DNA of 33,420 nucleotides, from contig JACRDU010000088.1 in the NCBI GenBank assembly GCA_016218495.1, forward strand, positions 1 to 33,420, in the 5' to 3' direction. Below, piece by piece: positions 23,543-31,708 of the stretch; positions within the stretch are counted from its first letter, which is position 1; each line of letters starts with the position of its first letter. The notes under the pieces are model-generated. The model saw only the letters and a program-made list of their open reading frames with translations. It ran no database searches and had not been told where the DNA came from. Made by a program: the position numbers and the translations under genes. Origin of the DNA: Elusimicrobiota bacterium. Its GTDB lineage: Bacteria > Elusimicrobiota > Elusimicrobia > UBA1565.

Positions 23543-25009
23543 CTACGCCGCCAGGGGACGGGCCTGCTTGAAGCGCTTGAGGACCTCGGGCTTGCCCAGG
23601 AGCTCCAGCATCCCGAACAGGGTGGGGCCCTCGGTCCGGCCCGAGACCGCCACCCGGATGGGGTGGAATACCTGCCCCGGCTTGAGGCCCTGCTCCTCGC
23701 AGAATTTGCGGATGCGGTCCTCGAGGGGCTTCTCGGTGAACGGCTCCAGGGCCTCGAGCACGGGGCCCAGACCCTCGAGCACGGCGCCGGCGCCCGGCTT
23801 CTTGAGGACCTTCTCCACGGCCTTGGGCTGGTACTCGACCTCTTTGAAGAAGAAGTCGACCAAGGTCGGCACCTCGGAGAGCAGCTTCACCTTCTCCTGC
23901 TCGAGCTTCACCGCCGCGGTCAGGCGGTCCTTGGGCTGGTTGCCGAGGCCGGCGGCCTCGACGAAGGGCCAGGAGTCCTTGAGCAGGGCCTCGGGCGTGC
24001 GCTTGCGGATGTTCTCCCCGTTCATCCAGGAGAGCTTCACCGGGTCGAAGGTGGCGGGGTTCTTCTGGCAGCCCGCCATGTCGAACTTGGCCACCAGCTC
24101 GTCGGGCTCGAAGAGCTGCTGCGAGTCCTTGGTGGACCAGCCCAGCAGGGCCAGGTAGTTGCGCATCGTCTCGGGCAGGAAGCCCTGGGTCTTGTACTCG
24201 AGCACCGAGGTGGCCCCGTGGCGCTTGGAGAGCTTGGTGCCGTCGGGCCCCAGGATCATCGACAGGTGGGCGAAGACCGGCGGCGTCCAGCCCAGCGCGT
24301 TGTAGGCCACGATCTGGGAGGGGGTGTTCGACAGGTGCTCATCGCCCCGGACCACATGGGTCATCCCCATCAGGTGGTCGTCGATGACGCAGGCGAAGTT
24401 GTAGGTCGGGCCGCCGCCCGTCTTCATGATGACCAGGTCCTGCTGGAGCGCGTTGTCGAAGGCCACGTCGCCGCGGATGAGGTCGCGGACCACGGTCACG
24501 CCGTCGTCGGGCATGCGCAGGCGCACCGACGCGGTGCGGCCCTTGGCCTCCATGTCGCGGCGCTGGTCCTCGGTCAGGTGGCGGCAGCGGCCGTCGTAGC
24601 GCGGCGGGCGCTTCTCGAGCTGGCACTGGCGGCGGATGGCGTCGAGCTCGTCTTTGGTGCAGTAGCACTTGTAGGCCTTGCCCTCGGCCAGGAGCTGGGC
24701 GGCGTACTTCTTGTAGAGCTCGACGCGCTCCATCTGGAAATAGGAGGCGTGCGGGCCCTTCGAGTCGAAGGTCCCGTCGGGGCGAGCCGTGGTGGGGCCC
24801 TCGTCCCAGTCCAGGCCCAGCCAGCGCAGGGAGTCGACGATGGCGTTGACCGAGTCGGGGGTCGAGCGCACCTCGTCGGTGTCCTCGATGCGCAGGATGA
24901 AGGCCCCCTTCATATTGCGCGCCAACAGCCAGTTGAAGAGCGCCGTGCGCGCCCCCCCGATGTGCAGATAGCCCGTCGGGGACGGGGCGAAGCGGACTCT
25001 GACGCTCAT
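23543..25009 (-). CDS. gltX: Glutamyl-tRNA synthetase
   Basis: 488 residues, full length. It charges tRNA-Glu. It begins MSVRVRFAPSPTGYLHIGGARTALFNWLLA (HIGH-type HIGG at 16-19), has LRIEDTD, the Cys-rich insert CYCTKDELDAIRRQCQ...RCRHL, VIDDHLMGMTHVVRGDEHLSNTP, and the KMSKS-type KLSKRHG. The C-terminal anticodon-binding part ends with GPTLFGMLELLGK. Whether it charges only tRNA-Glu or also tRNA-Gln cannot be told from the sequence alone. The ATG overlaps the recN stop by 4 bases, so it is the last gene of the comEC-nadK-recN-gltX run. Confidence 0.97.
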   Translation of the reverse strand: MSVRVRFAPSPTGYLHIGGARTALFNWLLARNMKGAFILRIEDTDEVRSTPDSVNAIVDSLRWLGLDWDEGPTTARPDGTFDSKGPHASYFQMERVELYKKYAAQLLAEGKAYKCYCTKDELDAIRRQCQLEKRPPRYDGRCRHLTEDQRRDMEAKGRTASVRLRMPDDGVTVVRDLIRGDVAFDNALQQDLVIMKTGGGPTYNFACVIDDHLMGMTHVVRGDEHLSNTPSQIVAYNALGWTPPVFAHLSMILGPDGTKLSKRHGATSVLEYKTQGFLPETMRNYLALLGWSTKDSQQLFEPDELVAKFDMAGCQKNPATFDPVKLSWMNGENIRKRTPEALLKDSWPFVEAAGLGNQPKDRLTAAVKLEQEKVKLLSEVPTLVDFFFKEVEYQPKAVEKVLKKPGAGAVLEGLGPVLEALEPFTEKPLEDRIRKFCEEQGLKPGQVFHPIRVAVSGRTEGPTLFGMLELLGKPEVLKRFKQARPLAA

Positions 25010-26619
25010 TTGGTCTCCAATAGTTCCAGCGCGTGGCGCCGGCCCGCCTCGGTGACCGTGCGGCCCCCGAGCATCCGGGCCAGGGCCTCGACGCGGCCCT
25101 CCCCTTCCAGCCTGCCAACGCGCGTCTGGGTCCGGCCGCCGCGCACCGCCTTGGCGACCTCGAAATGGACGGCGGCCCGGCAGGCCACCTGCGGGAGATG
25201 GGTGACGACGAGGACCTGCCGGCGACGGCCCAGCGCGGCCAGCCTGTCCCCGACGGCGGACCCGACGGCCCCGCCGACGCCCGCGTCCACCTCGTCGAAC
25301 ACCAGGGTGCCGACGCGGTCGGCCTCGGCCAGGACGGTCTTCAAGGCCAGCATCACGCGCGAGAGCTCGCCGCCCGAGGCCACCGAGCGCAGGGGCTTCA
25401 AGGGCTCGCCGGGGTTGGCGGCGAGCAGGAACTCGACGCGGTCCGAGCCCGTCGGGCCCAGGGCCTCGTCGTCGAGCTCGACGCAGACGGACAGGCGCGC
25501 CTTGCCCAGGTGCAGGCCCGCGAACTCGGCCTGCACGCGCTCGCAGAGCCGCTTGGCCCCCTTGGCGCGGGCCTTGTGCAGGTCTTCGGCCGCCGCCCGG
25601 GCCGCCTTCTCGGCGGCGGCGAGTTCGTCGGCGACGGTCCCGGCGCGCTCGCCGTGCGACTCGAGGCGCTCGAGCTCCGCCTCGAGGCGGGAGCGCGACG
25701 CCACCACCTCGTCGAGCGAGCCCCCGTACTTGCGCTTGAGCTTGCCGAGCAGGTCCAGGCGGGACAAGAGCTGGTCCAGGCGCTCCGGGTCGGAGGCCTC
25801 GGAGTCCTTGTAGGAGGAGAGGGCCGAGGCCGCCTCGGAGGCGGCCTCGCGGGCCCGCCCGAGCGCCTCGCGGGCCGCGCCCGCGGCCGGGTCGAGCCGG
25901 ACCATCTCGTCGAGGGAGCGCTCCGCGGCGCCGAGCTGCTCCTCCGCCGAGCCCTCGGCCTCATAGAGGCGCGCGTAGGCCTCGGCGGCCAGCTCGGCGA
26001 GGCGCGCCGCGTGCTTGAGGCGGGGCAGCTCCGCCTCGAGCTCGGCCTCCTCTCCGGCGCGCGGGTCCGCCGCCTCCAGCTCCGAGGCCTGGAAGCGCAG
26101 CAGGTCCAGCCGCCGCTGGCGCTCCGTGCCGCTCATCTGCAGCGAGGCCAGCTGGTCGGAGAGCTCCTTGCGCCGGCGCCAGGCCTGCGCCATCTGCTCG
26201 CGCTTGGCGGCCGCCCCGGAGAAGGCGTCGAGCAGCTCCAGCTGGGCCGCCGGGCGGACCAGGGTCTGGTGCTCGTGCTGGCCGTGGAAGTCGACCAGGC
26301 CCTCGGCGAGCCGGGACAGGGCCGCGACGGCGGCGGGCTTCCCGTCGACGAAGGCGCGCGAGCGTCCGTCGGCGTCCAGCTCGCGGCGCAGCTCCACCGT
26401 GCGGCCGTCCGAGACGAAGCGGCCGGCCACCTCCAGCCTGGACGCCCCCGCGCGCAGCCAGTCGGTCGTGCCGCGCCCGCCGGCCAGGTAGCCGAGCGCC
26501 GAGACCAGGATGGACTTCCCCGCCCCGGTCTTGCCGGTGAAGGCGCTCAGCCCGGACCCCAATTCGAGGTCCAGCGACTCGACCACGGCGAAGTTCCTGA
26601 CGGAGAGGCGCTCGAGCAT
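25006..26619 (-). CDS. recN: DNA repair protein RecN
   Basis: 537 residues from the ATG at 26619 (MLERLSVRNFAVVESLDLEL), which shares its A with the nadK stop (TGATG) and has GGAGCG upstream; an ATG 15 bases further up is less likely. RecN is an SMC-like ATPase for double-strand-break repair. It shows Walker A GKTGAGKS, DFHGQHEHQTLV typical of RecN, a coiled coil of about 270 residues, the ABC signature SGGELSRVMLALK, Walker B LVFDEVDAGVGG, and VLVVTHLPQVA. Length is normal. Confidence 0.96.
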   Translation of the reverse strand: MLERLSVRNFAVVESLDLELGSGLSAFTGKTGAGKSILVSALGYLAGGRGTTDWLRAGASRLEVAGRFVSDGRTVELRRELDADGRSRAFVDGKPAAVAALSRLAEGLVDFHGQHEHQTLVRPAAQLELLDAFSGAAAKREQMAQAWRRRKELSDQLASLQMSGTERQRRLDLLRFQASELEAADPRAGEEAELEAELPRLKHAARLAELAAEAYARLYEAEGSAEEQLGAAERSLDEMVRLDPAAGAAREALGRAREAASEAASALSSYKDSEASDPERLDQLLSRLDLLGKLKRKYGGSLDEVVASRSRLEAELERLESHGERAGTVADELAAAEKAARAAAEDLHKARAKGAKRLCERVQAEFAGLHLGKARLSVCVELDDEALGPTGSDRVEFLLAANPGEPLKPLRSVASGGELSRVMLALKTVLAEADRVGTLVFDEVDAGVGGAVGSAVGDRLAALGRRRQVLVVTHLPQVACRAAVHFEVAKAVRGGRTQTRVGRLEGEGRVEALARMLGGRTVTEAGRRHALELLETK

Positions 26620-27497
26620 CAGCGCTCCGCCCATTTGAGCTTGGTGCGCAGGAGCTCGTAGTGGGTGCGCTCGGGCGGCACGAGGAGCTTGAAGGGCTGG
26701 CCGCCGCGGGAGACCGAGACCTCGTCTCCCACCGCCAGGCGCAGGCCGACCTGGCCGTCGAGGGCGACCAGGGCTTGCGGCCGGTCGCCGGGGTTGCGCC
26801 GCGTGAGGCGCACGGTCAACGGGTGCTCGGCGGGCAGGACCACCGGGCGCTGGGTCAGGGAATGGGGGCAGATGGGGGTCAAGAGCATCGCGTCGACGCC
26901 CGGCAGCAGCACCGGACCGCCGGCGGCCAGCGCGTAGGCGGTGGAGCCGGTCGGGGTGGCCACCACCAGGCCGTCGCCGAAGTAGGCCGCGACGAAGCGG
27001 CCCAGCGATTCGACCTCGAGGCGGATGGCGCGCGCCTGGTCGCCGCAGCGCACCACGCAGTCGTTGAGGGCGGAGCCGGGGCCGAAGACGCGCTTGCCCC
27101 CGCGATGGACCTCCACCGAGAGCATCCAGCGCGGCTCGACGACGAAGCGCCCCGCGGCGACGCGCGGCACCTCGCGGGAGAAATCGTCCAGGTCCATCGC
27201 GCTCAGGTATCCCAAGCCGCCCGCGTTCACGCCCAGCAGGGGGACCCCGTGCGTCGCCAGGAGGCGGGCGATGCGCAGCATCGTCCCGTCGCCGCCGATG
27301 GCGATGGCGGCGTCGCAGGACTTGAGCCAGGGCTCGGCCCGGTCGGGGGAGGACAGGCGGACCTTGACCCCGTGGCGCTCGAGCAGGCCGCGCACCACCT
27401 TGACGGCGCGGATGGCCTGCTCCTTCTCGGGGTTATGGAAGAGCGCTACGGTGGACACGCCGCCCTGCGCGGAAGACGAGCGAGATTTCACGGCCAT
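26619..27497 (-). CDS. nadK: NAD kinase
   Basis: 292 residues. It makes NADP from NAD and ATP or polyphosphate. Motifs: AIGGDGTMLRIAR (GGDG at 68-71), VNAGGLGYLS (the NGG.LGFL block), and FGDGLVVATPTGSTAYALAAGGP. I chose the ATG at 27497 because GGAGGT lies 8 bases upstream; this gives a 65-base overlap with the comEC-like gene. A GTG near 27461 would trim about 12 residues. It sits between comEC and recN; a nadK-recN pairing is common in bacteria. Confidence 0.94.
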   Translation of the reverse strand: MAVKSRSSSAQGGVSTVALFHNPEKEQAIRAVKVVRGLLERHGVKVRLSSPDRAEPWLKSCDAAIAIGGDGTMLRIARLLATHGVPLLGVNAGGLGYLSAMDLDDFSREVPRVAAGRFVVEPRWMLSVEVHRGGKRVFGPGSALNDCVVRCGDQARAIRLEVESLGRFVAAYFGDGLVVATPTGSTAYALAAGGPVLLPGVDAMLLTPICPHSLTQRPVVLPAEHPLTVRLTRRNPGDRPQALVALDGQVGLRLAVGDEVSVSRGGQPFKLLVPPERTHYELLRTKLKWAER

Positions 27498-29244
27498 CGG
27501 TGGTGACCTCCGCGGCTCCGTCCCGCCGCGTGAATACCGCGGCCTCGGAAGGACACGGGAGCGGCTCCTTCGTCGGAGGCCCGGAACGGACGCAGTATAC
27601 TTCTTTTCCCCGGAGGGCCGCGACGAGGGTGCCGCCCGCGAAGACCAGGCGCGCGTCGCCCAGCACGAGGTTCCCCGTCCCCGCCGCCCGGACGGCCTCC
27701 CCGGCGCCGCGCGACGCCGCGCGCAGAGCGCCGGGGGGCGCGCCCGCGCCGAACAGCAGGCGCCGCGAGTCCGGGAGGACGGCAAGGGCGGAGCCGGCCC
27801 GGGGCCCGTCGAGGACGAGCAGCCGCAGGCGGGGCGGCGCCGCCCGTCCCCAGGCCCCCAGGAACGCGGCCGCGCAGAGCGCGGCTCCCGCCAGGCGCCG
27901 CGCCGCGGCCCGGGACGGCAGGGCGAACAGGGCCGCCGCCCCGAGGGCGTAGACCAGGAGCCCCCCCGGCCCCGGCGCAGGGACCGCCTGGGCCGCCCAC
28001 GGCAAGGACGCGGCGGCCCGGCAGAGCGCCACGAGCCCCGAGACGAGGGCGTCCGCCGCCCATGCGGCCGCCAGGGAGCCTCGGTCGAGCGGCCAAGGCA
28101 AAGCAGACAGGAGCCAGCCCGCCCAGACCAGCACGGCGGCGGCCGAGGCGGCCGGGACCGCCAGCAGGTTGACGAAGAACCCCGCCAGGGAAATCACGCC
28201 GAAGCAGGCCGCGAACACCGGCGTCAGGGCCGTCATCAGCACCGCCTCCAGCGCCACCCCGGCCCACAACAGCCGGACCCCGAGGGGCAGGGACTCCGGC
28301 GGCCGCCAACGCGGGAGCATGATGATGATGGAAAGCAAGGCGCCGTAGGTAAGCAGGAAGCCGGCGTTGAAGAGCTGGCGCGGGTCCCAGAGCAGGGTCG
28401 CCCACGCCGCCAGCAGCCAGGCGTTGAGGAGCCCCGGCTCGCGCCCCATAGCGCGCGCCGCCAGGGCCGCGGCGGCCATCAGCCACGGCCGGGTATGGGA
28501 CGGGTCGGGGATGACGACGAGCAGCTGCAGGGCGCCCGCCGCGACGGCGCAGGCCCCCCGCGCCAGGGGACCGAGCCGCAGCGCCCCGGCGAGCAGGAAG
28601 GCCGCGGCCATGACCATGGTGAGCTTGTCGGCCGACGGAGTCAGCAGATGGACCACCCCGGCGCGCTGCAAGTCGTCCTCCAGCCCGACGGGCAGGGCCC
28701 CGCGGTAGCCCAAGGCCAGGCCCTCGAGGATGGAGGCCCGGACCGGGTCGAAGCGCGCGCCCAGCCAGCGGTGCGCAGCGAGGTGGACGGATTCCCCCCA
28801 CGCCCAGGGGAGCCAGGACCGGGGCGGCGGGCCCAGCACCTCGGCCCGGCGCGCGTGCAGGACCACACAGGCGCCGCGCATGTCGAGGAAGGCCGCCTCG
28901 TCGAAGTCCCCCGGGTTGACCACGCGGGCGGGGCCGCGCAGGTGGCCCGTCAGCCGTACGCGCTGGCCAGGACGCAGCGACGGCCCCGCCAGGTCGCCGC
29001 GGCGCAGGTAGACCAGGACCTTGGCCCCCTCGTCGCTGCGCAGCCAATAGCGGTCGCCCGGCCGCTTGGGCGTCACCCCGGAGAGCAGGGTCCCTTCCAG
29101 CGCGGCCTCCGGGAGCCGGGTCATGGCGACCAGGCGCGGCGGAGGCCTGACATGGAAGAAGCCCCGCTGCCAGAGCACGCTCAGGACGGCGGCGTAGAGG
29201 ACGAGCCCCCAGAGCAGGGGACGCCTCAGCTCCCAAGGACGCAC
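27433..29244 (-). CDS. comEC: ComEC/Rec2-like DNA-uptake channel, tail domain degenerate
   Basis: 603 residues from GTG. The N-terminal part has a membrane helix and a DUF4131/OB-like region (RVRLTGHLRGPARVVNPGDFDEAAFLDMRG). The competence core follows with about ten helices: ILEGLALGYRGALPVGLEDDLQRAGVVHLLTPSADKLTM, SHTRPWLMAAAALAARAMGRE, QLFNAGFLLTYGALLSI. The usual HLLAISGLHV motif reads HLLTPSADKLTM. The C-terminal region that normally opens 'LDVGQGDa' reads LVLDGPRAGSALAVLPDSRRLLFGAG and lacks the HxHxDH metal motif, so the metallo-beta-lactamase-like nuclease domain is cut down and inactive. It could still be a DNA channel. It is upstream of nadK. Confidence 0.82.
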   Translation of the reverse strand: MRPWELRRPLLWGLVLYAAVLSVLWQRGFFHVRPPPRLVAMTRLPEAALEGTLLSGVTPKRPGDRYWLRSDEGAKVLVYLRRGDLAGPSLRPGQRVRLTGHLRGPARVVNPGDFDEAAFLDMRGACVVLHARRAEVLGPPPRSWLPWAWGESVHLAAHRWLGARFDPVRASILEGLALGYRGALPVGLEDDLQRAGVVHLLTPSADKLTMVMAAAFLLAGALRLGPLARGACAVAAGALQLLVVIPDPSHTRPWLMAAAALAARAMGREPGLLNAWLLAAWATLLWDPRQLFNAGFLLTYGALLSIIIMLPRWRPPESLPLGVRLLWAGVALEAVLMTALTPVFAACFGVISLAGFFVNLLAVPAASAAAVLVWAGWLLSALPWPLDRGSLAAAWAADALVSGLVALCRAAASLPWAAQAVPAPGPGGLLVYALGAAALFALPSRAAARRLAGAALCAAAFLGAWGRAAPPRLRLLVLDGPRAGSALAVLPDSRRLLFGAGAPPGALRAASRGAGEAVRAAGTGNLVLGDARLVFAGGTLVAALRGKEVYCVRSGPPTKEPLPCPSEAAVFTRRDGAAEVTTDGREISLVFRAGRRVHRSALP

Positions 29245-29289
29245 GATGCTAGTACGCGCTTGGGCGTCTGGGAGTTCCCTGGAAATGCG

Positions 29290-29514
29290 CTACACGAACA
29301 GGAAGGTCAGCCCGGCCAGGAGGAAGCAGGCTCCGAACACGAGGAGCCCTGCGCCGGCGTAGGCCGCCAGCCCGCGCCCGGGAGGCCCGGCGGGGCGGAA
29401 CCCTCCCCCCGGCTCGAACGGCTCGGAGAAGCGGCGGTGCAGGACGAACCCGACGCAGCACAGGACCGCGCCGGACGCCAGGCTCACGACGGCGAGGAAG
29501 GTCCGGTCGCTCAC
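29290..29514 (-). CDS. Small two-helix membrane protein
   Basis: 74 residues from GTG. Two hydrophobic segments (LAVVSLASGAVLCCVGFVL and GLAAYAGAGLLVFGACFLLAGLTFLFV) are joined by a Pro/Gly/Arg-rich loop, so both ends are likely on the same side of the inner membrane. It lies 4 bases after the stop of the HEVTH gene and 45 bases before the comEC-like gene. I do not recognise a family. Confidence 0.55.
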   Translation of the reverse strand: MSDRTFLAVVSLASGAVLCCVGFVLHRRFSEPFEPGGGFRPAGPPGRGLAAYAGAGLLVFGACFLLAGLTFLFV

Positions 29515-29518
29515 GCGG

Positions 29519-31321
29519 CTATTGCGCGGCCCGGTTCACGCCGATGACCATGGCGCCGGTGTTCACGAAGCCCTGGGTCTGGGTGAAGCCCAGCACGTAG
29601 TTGGCCCGGCTGTAGAGGTTGGTCATCAGGCCCACCTCGGCGGGGGCGAAGGCGGGCACCCGGCCCGTCATCAGCCCCTTCTCGAAGGCCGAGACGTTGG
29701 TCAGGAGGCCCGCCGTGTAGCTCTGCGAGCGGGCGGCGATGGCCGCGCCCTGCTCGAAGGCGGGGATGGCGCGCTCGAAGGCCTCGACGCCCCGCAGGGC
29801 CTCCTTCATCTCCGCCGGGTTGAGCGCCCGGCCGGCGATGCCGTTGCGCGCCATGAAGTCGCGCACTAGGCCCGCGCGCAGCTGCAGCTGCTGCACGGCA
29901 TGGGTGACCTCGTGGGCGGCGCCGACCCTGGTGTTGGTGACCAGGCTCGCCGGGCCTCCCGAGCTCATCCCCATCCCCAGCAGGGAACGGTCCTCGGCCA
30001 CCTGGATACCGTACTTCTTCCCGGTCTCCCTGAGCCCGGCCAACACGGCGCGGGCCTGCTCGGGCTTGGTCCCACCGGCCTTGGTAGCGGTCCGGATGGC
30101 CGTGGTGATCTCGCCGCTGACGGCGCGGGCGGCGTCGTCGGAGACCGCGGTGAACCCGGCGATGGCTGAGCCGGCCCGCGGGCCGAAGCTGATGACCTTC
30201 TCGCCCTGGGCCAGCCGGCTCACCCCTCCCGCCACGGGCAGGAAGGTCAGCACCGTCATGCCGGAGTCCAGGGCCAGCGCCCCGCCGGTCTTGAGCTTGG
30301 TGCCGCGCGACACGTCCCGGTTGTCGATGGTGTAGCCCAGCTTGGCGGCGTTCTTCTCGACGCCGGCCAGGCCGCTGAAGCGCAGCAGGCCGCTCATGGC
30401 GCCGCAGCCCCAGCTGGCGGCGGTGGAGCCGCTCCGGGAGTTGCGCGCGGCGCATTCGTCCCAGAACTGCACCGCCTGGCCGACCGTGCCGGGGTCGCGC
30501 TTGTACTCCTCCTCGAATTCGCTCAGGACCGCCCCCTCCTTCTTCTGCTGGGTCGCCAGCAGGCGCGCATGGCGCGCCGACACGTCGCGCAGCTGCTCGC
30601 GCAGGCCCGGGGCGGGGGCGGGGATGGCGCCGGTGCGCAGGGAGCGGGGCCCGGACGCGGCCGGGACGGCGTTGAGGCGGCGCAGCTCCTCGCGGCTCAT
30701 GGGGCCGGACCCGGCGCCCCAGCCGCCCGCCGAGGCCAGCATGACCTGGCCGTCGGCCGGTCCGGCCTCGAGCTGGCGCCGGATGGCCGCCATGCGCTGG
30801 CTCAGGGCCTCGCGGCGGCCGGCGGGAAGGGAGGGATTGGCCAGCATGCGCTCGACGGCCGCCTGCTCGGCGGCCAGCTCCTGCGGGGTCTTCGGCGCCG
30901 TGCCCGGCCGCGCGCCCGGCGCCCCGGCCGGCTGCAGGTAGACCCCGCGGGCCTTGGCGAACTGCTGCCCGTTCATCTTCAGCCCCGAGCAGGCATCCAG
31001 CAGGCGCCGCTCGTAGGCCCGGTCGGTCTCCCCGTCCTGCTTGCCCTTCTGGACCTCGGAGGCGTCGGCAGCGCCCTTCAGGAAGTCGCGCACGGCCTCG
31101 AGGTGCTTCACGCCGTCCCAGCCCGCCCGCTCGTCGGCCCCAACGGCGGTCAACTCGTCGGCCTTGACCACGGCCTCCACCGACTGGCGCGCCAGGAAGG
31201 CGGTCACCGCCACGCGGCGCGCCTCGTCGAGCTTCTGTTCAGGCGTGGGAGAGGCCGGCCCGGCCAGCGCCGGGACGGCAGGGAACAGACAAGCCAGCAG
31301 AAGAATCTGGGCTCGGCGCAT
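29519..31321 (-). CDS. Exported protein with HEVTH (HExxH) motif, family unknown
   Basis: 600 residues from the ATG at 31321, chosen because it opens a clear signal peptide (MRRAQILLLACLFPAVPALA) and follows a promoter. The first ~330 mature residues are helical, Ala/Arg/Glu-rich, with Pro-rich linkers. The C-terminal part has a hydrophobic stretch (SGMTVLTFLPVAGGVSRLA) and, at 467-477, GAAHEVTHAVQ with HEVTH at 470-474. That is the zinc-peptidase HExxH form, and 'HE.TH..QQ' is also seen in DUF4157-like proteins. A third ligand is not obvious. It could be a periplasmic or secreted peptidase, but activity is not shown. A 16-base dyad overlaps its -35 box. Confidence 0.7.
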   Translation of the reverse strand: MRRAQILLLACLFPAVPALAGPASPTPEQKLDEARRVAVTAFLARQSVEAVVKADELTAVGADERAGWDGVKHLEAVRDFLKGAADASEVQKGKQDGETDRAYERRLLDACSGLKMNGQQFAKARGVYLQPAGAPGARPGTAPKTPQELAAEQAAVERMLANPSLPAGRREALSQRMAAIRRQLEAGPADGQVMLASAGGWGAGSGPMSREELRRLNAVPAASGPRSLRTGAIPAPAPGLREQLRDVSARHARLLATQQKKEGAVLSEFEEEYKRDPGTVGQAVQFWDECAARNSRSGSTAASWGCGAMSGLLRFSGLAGVEKNAAKLGYTIDNRDVSRGTKLKTGGALALDSGMTVLTFLPVAGGVSRLAQGEKVISFGPRAGSAIAGFTAVSDDAARAVSGEITTAIRTATKAGGTKPEQARAVLAGLRETGKKYGIQVAEDRSLLGMGMSSGGPASLVTNTRVGAAHEVTHAVQQLQLRAGLVRDFMARNGIAGRALNPAEMKEALRGVEAFERAIPAFEQGAAIAARSQSYTAGLLTNVSAFEKGLMTGRVPAFAPAEVGLMTNLYSRANYVLGFTQTQGFVNTGAMVIGVNRAAQ

Positions 31322-31333
31322 AGGGGTACCCGA

Positions 31334-31362
31334 AGTATGGCCCCGGAGCCTTGACATTTCAA
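31334..31362 (-). promoter_or_regulatory. Promoter TTGAAA-17-CATACT for the HEVTH gene
   Basis: On the minus strand TTGAAA (31357-31362) and CATACT (31334-31339) are 17 bases apart. The -10 ends 12 bases before the ATG at 31321, giving a leader of about 5 bases without a Shine-Dalgarno sequence. Confidence 0.6.
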
Positions 31363-31364
31363 GG
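31349..31364. promoter_or_regulatory. Perfect inverted repeat CCTTGA-N4-TCAAGG, possible operator
   Basis: Two 6-base arms are exact complements around 4 bases. The dyad covers the -35 box of the HEVTH gene. Its size and place suit a repressor site; the binder is unknown. Confidence 0.45.
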
Positions 31365-31383
31365 GGCCCCCCGCCCGCCGGGC

Positions 31384-31695
31384 CTAGAGGAGGAAAACGG
31401 CGGCGACGAGCAGGTCGGCGGCGCAGACCAGGACGGCGTCGGTCAGCAGGGAAGCCGCGGCCCGCCCCGCCGCCAGCCGGTAGGCGCGCCGGGCCAGGAA
31501 GAGGAAGACGGCGATATAAGGGAAGACATACAGGCCGGCGGGGCTGCGGTAGAACAGCAGGATTCCCGCCATGATGACGTAGCGCAGGATGCCCAGGAGC
31601 AGCGGGATGTAGAGGACGGCCGCGGCGCGCGACCAGCGGCCGCCGCCCTCCACCTCGACGTCCTGGTCCGGCTCGGCCTGTTCCTCGTCTTCCAT
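31384..31695 (-). CDS. Small membrane protein of unknown function
   Basis: 103 residues. The first 20 are acidic (MEDEEQAEPDQDVEVEGGG) and are followed by about three membrane helices (AAAVLYIPLLLGILRYVIMAGILLF; GLYVFPYIAVFLFLA; LLTDAVLVCAADLLVAAVFLL). The N-terminus is probably cytoplasmic. A TATACT box ends 7 bases before its ATG. The gene is 13 bases after the GT39-like gene. No family is recognised. Confidence 0.65.
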   Translation of the reverse strand: MEDEEQAEPDQDVEVEGGGRWSRAAAVLYIPLLLGILRYVIMAGILLFYRSPAGLYVFPYIAVFLFLARRAYRLAAGRAAASLLTDAVLVCAADLLVAAVFLL

Positions 31696-31702
31696 CAGGC
31701 CC

Positions 31703-31708
31703 AGTATA
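31703..31708 (-). promoter_or_regulatory. -10 box TATACT, 7 bases before the 103-residue membrane protein
   Basis: TATACT on the minus strand ends 7 bases before the ATG at 31695, in the 13-bp gap after the GT39-like gene. No Shine-Dalgarno sequence and no clear -35 box are seen. Confidence 0.45.

Noticed and set aside
29245-29289. TACTAG (29249-29254, minus strand) as a -10 box for comEC
   Set aside because: It does not end in T and stands only 4 bases from the GTG, so it does not fit the pattern seen at other gene heads.
27025-29547. An 840-residue plus-strand open frame opposite nadK and comEC
   Set aside because: Its sequence is Arg/Gly/Pro low-complexity, and the minus strand carries nadK and a ComEC-like protein with real motifs.
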